DNA of 8,964 bases from DATGCT01 sp964495575 (GTDB lineage Bacteria > Patescibacteriota > Minisyncoccia > UBA6257 > GWB1-50-10). The position numbers were made by a program, and so were the translations under genes. Below, piece by piece: positions 4,470 through 8,964 of this stretch (the stretch's first letter is position 1; every line of letters starts with the position of its first letter). Under the pieces are notes generated by a model, which made no database searches, was not told where the DNA came from, and was given only the letters and a program-made list of their open reading frames with translations. The stretch covers positions 1-8,964 of the forward strand of contig CAZBVS010000019.1 of assembly GCA_964495575.1 (NCBI GenBank). Reading direction: 5' to 3'.

Positions 4470-5456
4470 ATGAAAAGGAAAATAAAAGTTGCGGTTTTAA
4501 TGGGTGGTCCTTCAGGAGAGCATGAGGTTAGTTTGAAAACAGGACGACAGGTTTTGGATAAGATTGATAAGGATAAATATGAGGCTTCCGAGGTAAAGAT
4601 TGATAAGGAAGGAGACTGGGGGATAGAACCAGAAGAATTAAAGGAAAAGTTTGATATAGTTTTTATTGCCTTACATGGAAAGTATGGTGAGGATGGGACA
4701 GCTCAGGTAGAGCTTGAGGCAGTGGATATGCCGTACACAGGCTCTAATTCTCAGGTGAGTGCGTTGTGTATGAATAAGTATTTGTCTCTTCAGTTATTAC
4801 AGGACGCTGGATTAAGAATTCCTCAGACCTTGTTATTAGAAAATAATGATTGGCAAAAGAATCCAGAAGTGGTGGTTCAAAAAGCAAAGTTGTTTGTAGA
4901 GCCACCTTATGTAATAAAGCCAAACCGGAGTGGTTCTAGTTTAGATATGATTATCTCTGGGGATTCAGAGGATATTGAGCCTACTTTGGAGAGATTGTTT
5001 AAAAAACATAGAGATCTTATCATCCAGCCTTTCATTGATGGAAGAGAGGTTACTTGCGGAGTATTAGATCATGGGGTAGCAAGATCAGCCTATTCCTTGC
5101 CGGTTACGGAGATAAAACCTAAGTTGAGCCATTTCTTTAATTATGATTCTAAGTATCAGGTAGGAGGAGCCGAGGAAGTAACTCCAGCTGAGATGTCAGA
5201 TGCTTGGTTGCATGAGATTGAGAAGATTTCTCGGAGAACTCATATGTTATTAGGATGTAGAGGATTATCAAGAGTAGACTTGATTATCAGTCAAGAAGGT
5301 AAGGTGTATGTTTTAGAGGTGAATACGATACCTGGTTTAACAGAGACATCGCTTTTGCCTCAAGAAGCAGAAGAAAAGGGAATTTCTTTTTCGGAGTTGA
5401 TTGATCGGGTAATTCAGGCAGGGTTAAAAACTCATAAAGTTAATTTAGAACAATAG
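4470..5456 (+). CDS. ddl: D-alanine--D-alanine ligase
   Basis: It joins two D-alanines using ATP to give the dipeptide that MurF adds to the peptidoglycan precursor, in the cytoplasm. At 328 aa it is close to the usual length. An N-terminal domain carries GGPSGEHEVSL (12-22, Glu17 expected near the first D-Ala) and HGKYGEDG (69-76). The ATP-grasp part has VIKPNRSGSS (148-157, Lys150 for ATP), QPFIDGREVTCGVL (186-199), the omega-loop segment FFNYDSKY (222-229), and the Mg-binding residues Asp270 (SRVDLI), Glu283 and Asn285 (LEVNTIPG). The end LLPQEAEEKGISFSELID matches the family. The Tyr-containing omega loop fits D-Ala rather than D-lactate as second substrate (inference). A small variation is Leu-Asp at 158-159 after GSS, where Val-Gly is common. 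The start is 1 nt after mscS, without a ribosome binding site, so translation probably depends on coupling. Its presence implies a peptidoglycan wall. Confidence 0.95.
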   Translation: MKRKIKVAVLMGGPSGEHEVSLKTGRQVLDKIDKDKYEASEVKIDKEGDWGIEPEELKEKFDIVFIALHGKYGEDGTAQVELEAVDMPYTGSNSQVSALCMNKYLSLQLLQDAGLRIPQTLLLENNDWQKNPEVVVQKAKLFVEPPYVIKPNRSGSSLDMIISGDSEDIEPTLERLFKKHRDLIIQPFIDGREVTCGVLDHGVARSAYSLPVTEIKPKLSHFFNYDSKYQVGGAEEVTPAEMSDAWLHEIEKISRRTHMLLGCRGLSRVDLIISQEGKVYVLEVNTIPGLTETSLLPQEAEEKGISFSELIDRVIQAGLKTHKVNLEQ

Positions 5457-5458
5457 TA

Positions 5459-6139
5459 ATGAGTAAATTATTTGTTGTAGGAACACCAATTGGAAATTTA
5501 GATGATATCTCCGGTCGAGCATTGGAGGTTTTTTCTAATGTAGATTTAATCTTAGCAGAGGATACAAGGGTAACTCAGAAAATTTTGAATAATTTTGAGA
5601 TTAAAACGTCAGTTAAAAGATATAACGAACATAGTCCGGAGAAGATTTTTGAAAAAGTAACTGAGTTATTTAAACAAAATAAATCTGTAGCTTTGGTTTC
5701 TGATTCGGGGATGCCTGGTATATCTGATCCAGGAGGAAAGTTAGTGGAGTATGTTCAGAAAAATATTAAGGGAGTAGGTATTTTAGTAGTGCCTGGTCCT
5801 TCAGCGGTAACCTCTGCGTTAGCTGTTTCAGGCATGCCAGCAAATGAATTTACTTTTTTAGGATATCCTCCGGCAAAGAACAAAAGACAGAAGTTTTTTA
5901 AGAAAGTAGCAGGGGTTGAAATAACGCCGGTTGTTTTGTATGAGTCTCCTCATAGATTTTTAAAGACTCTGCGTCAACTTGAAGAGTTTGTTGGAGAAGA
6001 GAGGGAAGTTTTTGTGGGGCGGGAGATGACAAAGATGTATGAAGAATACTTTAGAGGAAGTATTAAGGAAGCCTTGTATTATTTTGGGGAGAAAGGAGAA
6101 GGAAAGGTAAAAGGAGAGTTTGTTATTGTTATAGAATAA
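5459..6139 (+). CDS. rsmI: 16S rRNA (cytidine(1402)-2'-O)-methyltransferase RsmI
   Basis: RsmI uses S-adenosylmethionine to methylate the ribose 2'-OH of C1402 in the decoding centre of 16S rRNA. The protein has the full tetrapyrrole-methylase-type fold signature of this family: VGTPIGNLDDIS (7-18), LAEDTR (32-37), VSDSGMPGISDPG (80-92), VPGPSAVTSAL (111-121), FLGYPP (133-138), YESPHR (161-166) and a closing KGEFVIVI. At 226 aa it lacks the C-terminal extension of roughly 60 residues seen in E. coli RsmI (286 aa); the catalytic domain is complete. It starts 2 nt after the ddl stop and its stop overlaps the next start by 1 nt (TAATG). It has no ribosome binding site. Its place between cell-wall and glycan genes looks like operon packing, not a shared pathway. 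Confidence 0.95.
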   Translation: MSKLFVVGTPIGNLDDISGRALEVFSNVDLILAEDTRVTQKILNNFEIKTSVKRYNEHSPEKIFEKVTELFKQNKSVALVSDSGMPGISDPGGKLVEYVQKNIKGVGILVVPGPSAVTSALAVSGMPANEFTFLGYPPAKNKRQKFFKKVAGVEITPVVLYESPHRFLKTLRQLEEFVGEEREVFVGREMTKMYEEYFRGSIKEALYYFGEKGEGKVKGEFVIVIE

Positions 6140-6732
6140 TGATTAAAAGAATTTTTGATATTGTAGTTTCCATATTGGGTCTTTTATTTATTACCCCGTT
6201 TACTCCGTTTATTGCGCTAGCAATTTTTTTGGAGGATGGTGGGCCTGTTCTTGTTAGGATTCCAAGAGTTAGTGGGGGTAGGGTGATTGGGATGTATAAG
6301 TTTCGTTCTATGATAGAAGGAGCTTTTGATATGAGGGATGATTTAATAGATTTAAATGATAGAGATAAAAAGGGGCCTTTTTTTAAGATTGAGGAGGATC
6401 CCAGATTAACAAAAGTAGGGAAGTTTTTGAGAAAATTTAGGATAGATGAGTTCCCTCAGTTTTTTAATGTGTTGAAAGGAGATTTATCTGTGGTTGGCCC
6501 CCGGCCTCATGAACCTCGGGAGATAGTGGATTACCCTGAGGAATATTCAGATATTCCTTCTTATAAAGCAGGGATTACAGGTCTTTCTCAGGTCAATGGA
6601 GCTTCCGGGCTTCATTATTTAGAGGAGATGAAGTTGGATAAGTATTATGTAGAGCACCAGTCTTTTTGGTTGGATATTAAGATTTTGTTAAAATCGGTGT
6701 GGGTTTTTATTTCCGACCCTTCAGGAGTATAG
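6139..6732 (+). CDS. Undecaprenyl-phosphate phosphoglycosyl transferase (bacterial sugar transferase, PglC-like)
   Basis: Proteins of this family transfer a sugar phosphate from a nucleotide sugar to undecaprenyl phosphate, the first membrane step in building capsule, O-antigen or glycoprotein glycans. At 197 aa it is the minimal monotopic form, without the four-helix N-terminal part of WbaP-type enzymes. It shows the re-entrant N-terminal membrane helix with its bend (RIFDIVVSILGLLF then ITPFTPFIALAIF, 4-30), KFRSM (54-58), DPRLTKVGKFLRKFRIDEFP (87-106) with the catalytic Asp103-Glu104 pair, FNVLKGDLSVVGPRP (109-123) and GITGLSQVNG (145-154). The sugar cannot be read from sequence. It overlaps rsmI by 1 nt and closes the operon. 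The GT4 enzyme downstream (7724-8839) could add a later sugar to the same lipid-linked chain (inference). No terminator is seen after it; a promoter follows at once. Confidence 0.92.
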   Translation: MIKRIFDIVVSILGLLFITPFTPFIALAIFLEDGGPVLVRIPRVSGGRVIGMYKFRSMIEGAFDMRDDLIDLNDRDKKGPFFKIEEDPRLTKVGKFLRKFRIDEFPQFFNVLKGDLSVVGPRPHEPREIVDYPEEYSDIPSYKAGITGLSQVNGASGLHYLEEMKLDKYYVEHQSFWLDIKILLKSVWVFISDPSGV

Positions 6733-6733
6733 G

Positions 6734-6762
6734 TTGACTTAAAAATTATTATTTGGTATTGT
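6734..6762 (+). promoter_or_regulatory. Promoter reading into the gap and Cys-rich cluster
   Basis: TTGACT (6734-6739), a 17-nt spacer and TATTGT (6757-6762), the last preceded by TGG as in an extended -10, lie just after the transferase stop. The gene it serves starts in the unsequenced gap or is the 6883 gene. Confidence 0.5.
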
Positions 6763-6781
6763 TTTGGTAGTAAATTTGAAA

Positions 6782-6881
6782 NNNNNNNNNNNNNNNNNNN
6801 NNNNNNNNNNNNNNNNNNNNNNNNNNNNNNNNNNNNNNNNNNNNNNNNNNNNNNNNNNNNNNNNNNNNNNNNNNNNNNNNN
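6782..6881. other. Assembly gap, exactly 100 N
   Basis: The round length suggests a placeholder for a gap of unknown size, not a measured distance. The contigs on either side have the same base composition and gene density, so the join is plausible but unproven. Missing sequence may include further Cys-rich genes and the upstream region of the 6883 gene. Confidence 0.95.
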
Positions 6882-6882
6882 T

Positions 6883-7089
6883 ATGTTGTTAACTAATAAT
6901 AGGAGTTTAGAGATTATAACCTCAGATAAAGAGCATTGTGGAGATTGTCGATGTGTGATTGATTCCTGGTGTGTTCATGATAAGAAGCAGTGTAGCATAT
7001 TTGGTGTTTCTTTGAAGGAAGATGGTGATGATTTTTTACGTTGCAAACGGTGCAAGGAAATGTTTGAACCAAAGAAGGAGAAGGTATGA
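6883..7089 (+). CDS. Small Cys-rich protein, putative metal-binding paralogue 1 (68 aa)
   Basis: The frame starts one base after the N gap, so its true start could lie upstream. The product has seven Cys in 68 residues: CGDCRC at 19-24, Cys30, Cys37 in CSIF, and the pair CKRC at 54-57. The layout C-x2-C, then C-x2-F, then R-C-x2-C is shared with the next two genes and suits one zinc site made by two Cys pairs, or disulfides if the protein is exported. No signal peptide is seen, which favours a cytoplasmic zinc-ribbon-like fold (inference). The stop overlaps the next start as ATGA, so the two are co-translated. I do not recognise a named family. Confidence 0.7.
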   Translation: MLLTNNRSLEIITSDKEHCGDCRCVIDSWCVHDKKQCSIFGVSLKEDGDDFLRCKRCKEMFEPKKEKV

Positions 7090-7307
7090 GAGTAGGAGAA
7101 ATAGTTCTTGAGGTATGTGTGGATGATGATGACAATACCTGCTGCTCAGGCGTTTGTGATTTTTTTGAATGTGAATCCGGGAATGATGGGATTGCAAGGA
7201 TGATTGAGGCTCGTTGTACCCGTTTTGATAAAAATCTGAAGGCGAAGAGGGGTATTCCAGTTTTGAAATTTAGACGGTGTAGAAATTGTATCAGGAAGTT
7301 TGGTTGA
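7086..7307 (+). CDS. Small Cys-rich protein, putative metal-binding paralogue 2 (73 aa)
   Basis: Eight Cys are present: Cys11, Cys19, Cys20, Cys24, Cys29, Cys44, Cys65 and Cys68. The core CSGVCDFFEC (20-29), CTRF (44-47) and RRCRNCIRKFG (63-73) lines up with paralogue 3 without gaps from Cys20 to Cys44, and more loosely with paralogue 1. Cys20, 24, 44, 65 and 68 are the best candidates for metal ligands. An Asp run (DDDDN, 13-17) comes before them. The start is supported by AAGGAG 5 nt upstream and by the 4-nt ATGA overlap with paralogue 1. A terminator follows directly. No signal peptide or membrane segment is seen. The function is unknown; a small zinc-binding adaptor or nucleic-acid-binding protein is one possibility. 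Confidence 0.75.
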   Translation: MRVGEIVLEVCVDDDDNTCCSGVCDFFECESGNDGIARMIEARCTRFDKNLKAKRGIPVLKFRRCRNCIRKFG

Positions 7308-7313
7308 TTAAAG

Positions 7314-7353
7314 AGACCATGAGATTTTAAATCTTGTGGTCTTTATTTTTTTT
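7314..7353 (+). terminator. Intrinsic terminator after paralogue 2
   Basis: AGACCATGAGAT (7314-7325) pairs with ATCTTGTGGTCT (7331-7342), with two G-U pairs, followed by TTTA and eight T (7346-7353). The T-run merges with the -35 of the next promoter. Confidence 0.8.
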
Positions 7354-7380
7354 GACAATCATGTTTTTGAGCCGTATTAT
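7352..7380 (+). promoter_or_regulatory. Promoter of paralogue 3
   Basis: Perfect TTGACA (7352-7357), a 17-nt spacer and TATTAT (7375-7380) give an expected start near 7387. The leader of about 29 nt contains TAGGAGGA, 4 nt before the ATG at 7416. The -35 shares two T with the T-run of the preceding terminator. Confidence 0.75.
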
Positions 7381-7415
7381 CTTAGTGGATTTTTAAAACT
7401 TAAATAGGAGGAATT

Positions 7416-7652
7416 ATGTTAATAGATAGAATTGAGAGGAATATAGTTTCTAAGGATTCTTCGGTTTACCATTGTTCTAAAGATTGTGACTTTTTTGAGA
7501 TACGTACAAAGACCGTAGGTTTTGTTCAGATTAAACATGCAAAGTGTAGTTTATTTAATGTTGTTTTGTCTGGGGAGTCGGATGGTAATGGTGGTAGCAC
7601 TTATAGAAGATCTAAGAAATGTATACGGAGACACGGCACTGAAGAAAAATAA
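7416..7652 (+). CDS. Small Cys-rich paralogue 3, one Cys replaced by Ser (78 aa)
   Basis: This is a clear relative of the 7086 gene: HCSKDCDFFE (19-28), CSLF (44-47) and RRSKKCIRRHG (64-74) match its CSGVCDFFE, CTRF and RRCRNCIRKFG, with the same 20-residue step from the second core Cys to the third. Only four Cys remain (20, 24, 44, 69). Ser66 stands where the relative has Cys65; its codon TCT is one base from TGT. His19 or His73 might replace the lost ligand. A Gly/Ser-rich loop (SGESDGNGGST, 52-62) fills the space before the last motif. It has its own consensus promoter, a strong ribosome binding site and a terminator, so it is separately controlled from the first two paralogues. Function is unknown. 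Confidence 0.78.
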   Translation: MLIDRIERNIVSKDSSVYHCSKDCDFFEIRTKTVGFVQIKHAKCSLFNVVLSGESDGNGGSTYRRSKKCIRRHGTEEK

Positions 7653-7660
7653 AAATTTTG

Positions 7661-7691
7661 ACCGTCCTTTGAAAGGGGCGGTTTTTCTTTT
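7661..7691 (+). terminator. Intrinsic terminator after paralogue 3
   Basis: ACCGTCCTTT (7661-7670) pairs with AAAGGGGCGGT (7672-7682), with two G-U pairs, followed by TTTTTCTTTT. It isolates the Cys-rich gene from the glycosyltransferase. Confidence 0.8.
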
Positions 7692-7716
7692 GGATTTAGT
7701 ATTATTGTTGTAGAAT
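7690..7716 (+). promoter_or_regulatory. Weak promoter of the glycosyltransferase, predicted leaderless
   Basis: TAGAAT (7711-7716) lies 7 nt before the ATG at 7724, so transcription would begin at the start codon. The best -35 is a poor TTGGAT (7690-7695) at 15 nt. No ribosome binding site is present. Confidence 0.35.
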
Positions 7717-7723
7717 GTAAGGT

Positions 7724-8839
7724 ATGAAAGTTGCGGTATTACATGATTATTTAAATCAATACGGAGGAGCGGAGAGAGTGCTTGAGGTTATCTTAGAGAT
7801 GTTTCCTGATGCAGATTTATATACCTTACTTTATGATCCGGAAGAATTACCTACTGATTTTGAGGATAATTTTGAGAAGGCTAGTGCTTTAAACAACCGG
7901 TTGGTGAATAAAAACCATCGGTTGTTTATTCCTTTTATGCCGATGATGGCAGAAGGGTTAAGTTCGGATGAGGATTATGATTTAATTGTTTCTTCTTCGG
8001 CGGGGTATGGAAAAGGAATTGGGGTTCAAGGAGATTTTCATGTTTGTTATTGTCATACTCCCTTAAGGTATGCCTGGGAGTTTAATGAGTTGGGTAGTTT
8101 TTCTTTTTCTCCCTGGGCTTTTTCCGGGATTTTTAAACCTGTTGCAGAGTATTTGAGAAAGTGGGATAAAAAAGCATCTGAAGATGTTAATGTTTTTGTG
8201 GCTAATTCTTCTTATATTTCAGATAAGATTGGTTCTTATTATGAACGTGATTCTTATGTTATATACCCGCCGGTGGATATAACTCAGTTTTATCCAGAGC
8301 CGGGGAGTTTAAAGAATCATGATGGGTATTATCTTATGGTAGGAAGATTTTTGTATTATAAATTATTTGATTTAGGAATTAGGGTTTTTAATAAATTGGG
8401 GATTCCTTTGAAGATAGTGGGTTCGGGTCCAGAAGAAAAGAAGTTGAGAAAAATAGCTGGTGATAATATAGAGTTCTTATCTAATGTTTCCGATGATGAA
8501 CTGCGAGCGATATATAGTAATGCAAAAGGTTTTATCTTCCCTCAGGTTGAAGATTTTGGTTTGGTGGCGGCCGAAGCTCAAGCATGTGGTTTACCGGTGG
8601 TGGCGTATAATGCTGGGGGGGCAAAAGAGATAGTAGAGGAGGATAAGACCGGGGTTTTATTTGATGAGCAGAGTGAGGAGTATTTGATTGATGCAGTTAA
8701 AAGATTTGAGAAGATGGAGTTTGATAGAAAGTATATTGTAAGAAGAGCAGAGAAGTTTTCGGTGGAAAAGTTTAAAGAAAACTTTTTTGAAATTTTAAAA
8801 AATCAAGGATTTGATTTTAAAAACAACTCACACCGATGA
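7724..8839 (+). CDS. Glycosyltransferase family 4 protein
   Basis: A GT-B fold retaining glycosyltransferase, 371 aa, that moves a sugar from a nucleotide sugar to a growing glycan or lipid acceptor at the inner face of the membrane. The N-terminal acceptor domain has the opening MKVAVLHDYLNQYGGAERV with the Gly14-Gly15 pair, and CYCHTPLRYAWEF (108-120), which is common in mannosyltransferase-like members. The donor domain has MVGRF (205-209) with Lys213, GSGPEEKKLRKIAG (233-246) and the E-x7-E signature from Glu276 to Glu284 (EDFGLVAAEAQACGLPVVA). Donor and acceptor cannot be read from sequence. With the PglC-like transferase upstream it may belong to a surface glycan pathway (inference). 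There is no ribosome binding site. The last codons, encoding NNSHR and the TGA stop, are made by repeat copy 3 (8822-8845), so the C-terminus may have been set by that element. Confidence 0.92.
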   Translation: MKVAVLHDYLNQYGGAERVLEVILEMFPDADLYTLLYDPEELPTDFEDNFEKASALNNRLVNKNHRLFIPFMPMMAEGLSSDEDYDLIVSSSAGYGKGIGVQGDFHVCYCHTPLRYAWEFNELGSFSFSPWAFSGIFKPVAEYLRKWDKKASEDVNVFVANSSYISDKIGSYYERDSYVIYPPVDITQFYPEPGSLKNHDGYYLMVGRFLYYKLFDLGIRVFNKLGIPLKIVGSGPEEKKLRKIAGDNIEFLSNVSDDELRAIYSNAKGFIFPQVEDFGLVAAEAQACGLPVVAYNAGGAKEIVEEDKTGVLFDEQSEEYLIDAVKRFEKMEFDRKYIVRRAEKFSVEKFKENFFEILKNQGFDFKNNSHR

Positions 8840-8845
8840 GTTGTT
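8822..8845 (+). repeat. Repeat element copy 3: perfect inverted pair
   Basis: AACAACTCA (8822-8830), CACCGA and TGAGTTGTT (8837-8845) form a perfect 9-bp inverted repeat. The centre is identical to that of copy 2. The third, direct half-site is absent. The stop codon of the glycosyltransferase (8837-8839) is inside the right arm, and a TATAAT begins 3 bp after it, so an operator role for the pilin promoter or a weak transcript-end hairpin are both possible. Confidence 0.75.
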
Positions 8846-8848
8846 TAG

Positions 8849-8854
8849 TATAAT
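8849..8854 (+). promoter_or_regulatory. -10 element of the pilin-like gene
   Basis: A perfect TATAAT lies 10 nt before the ATG at 8865, giving a leader of only a few bases. No -35 is present: that position is occupied by the inverted repeat at 8822-8845, as expected if a bound protein recruits or blocks polymerase. Confidence 0.5.
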
Positions 8855-8864
8855 ACATACATAT

Positions 8865-8964
8865 ATGAATAACTCTTCTGAAAAAGCTTTCACCCTCATA
8901 GAGCTCCTTGTAGTAATAGCCATCCTATCTATCCTTGCTGTAGCCGTAACTCTAGTCCTCAATC
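8865..8964 (+). CDS. Type IV pilin-like prepilin, N-terminus only
   Basis: The first 33 codons read MNNSSEKAFTLIELLVVIAI, then a continuing hydrophobic stretch. This is a class III signal: a short polar leader, the prepilin peptidase site before FTLIE with Glu at position 5 of the mature protein, and the hydrophobic helix of type IV pilins and type II secretion pseudopilins. The residue before the cut is Ala8, where Gly is usual. The rest of the gene is off the window, so pilin and pseudopilin cannot be told apart. Codons are C-rich (CTC, ATC, GCC, GTC), unlike the G/T-rich genes to its left. No ribosome binding site is present. It would be cut and N-methylated by PilD and placed in a pilus used for attachment or DNA uptake. 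Confidence 0.88.
   Translation, partial: MNNSSEKAFTLIELLVVIAILSILAVAVTLVLN

Noticed and set aside
6914..7135. Minus-strand 73-aa frame
   Set aside because: It is a shadow of the Cys-rich genes, whose paralogy proves the plus-strand frames.
7522..7713. Plus-strand 63-aa frame overlapping paralogue 3
   Set aside because: It starts within paralogue 3 in another frame and runs through its terminator; no binding site.
1..8964. Recoded UGA (genetic code 25)
   Set aside because: TGA ends the 7086-7307 and 7724-8839 genes at sensible places, and the conserved proteins need no in-frame TGA.

Overview
The window is AT-rich DNA from a metagenomic scaffold (it contains a run of exactly 100 N). It reads as a small-genome bacterium, most likely of the Candidate Phyla Radiation (Patescibacteria). 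The basis is inference from gene form: a UvrC of 397 aa that stops after the nuclease domain, a short RsmI, tightly packed genes, a lone NYN-domain protein, and many very small unrecognised membrane or Cys-rich proteins. TGA is used as a normal stop (end of the 7086-7307 and 7724-8839 genes), so the recoded lineages (Gracilibacteria/Absconditabacteria) are unlikely.

Layout. Bases 1-771 hold a minus-strand block: a promoter (743-771), two overlapping small membrane-protein genes (704-579 and 589-254), an intrinsic terminator (211-234), then a second promoter and the start of another minus gene running off the left edge (134-1). Divergent from it is uvrC (814-2007). Next come a 35-bp repeat element (2109-2143), an A-rich NYN-domain gene (2178-2678) and a 439-bp intergenic stretch. 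That stretch holds two candidate minus-strand small RNAs and a second copy of the repeat (2982-3016). A 56-aa membrane/coiled-coil protein (3118-3288) has its own consensus promoter and terminator.

From 3398 to 6732 a tight four-gene operon encodes an MscS-family channel, D-Ala-D-Ala ligase, the 16S rRNA methyltransferase RsmI and a PglC-like phosphoglycosyl transferase. Gene spacing is +1, +2 and -1 nt. Three of the four genes act in the envelope: osmotic protection, peptidoglycan precursor synthesis and the first step of lipid-linked glycan assembly. After a promoter and the N gap, three small Cys-rich paralogues follow (6883-7652), the third with its own promoter and terminator. Then come a GT4 glycosyltransferase (7724-8839), whose stop codon lies inside a third repeat copy (8822-8845), and the first 33 codons of a type IV pilin-like protein running off the right edge.

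The points most worth following are: the three-copy repeat (a 9-bp inverted pair, plus a direct half-site 11 bp on in two copies); the NYN gene lying between two same-orientation copies; the two candidate small RNAs; the tandem Cys-rich family beside the gap; and a clear split in translation signals. Small unrecognised genes have strong AGGAGG-type ribosome binding sites, whereas the conserved genes have none and several appear leaderless.
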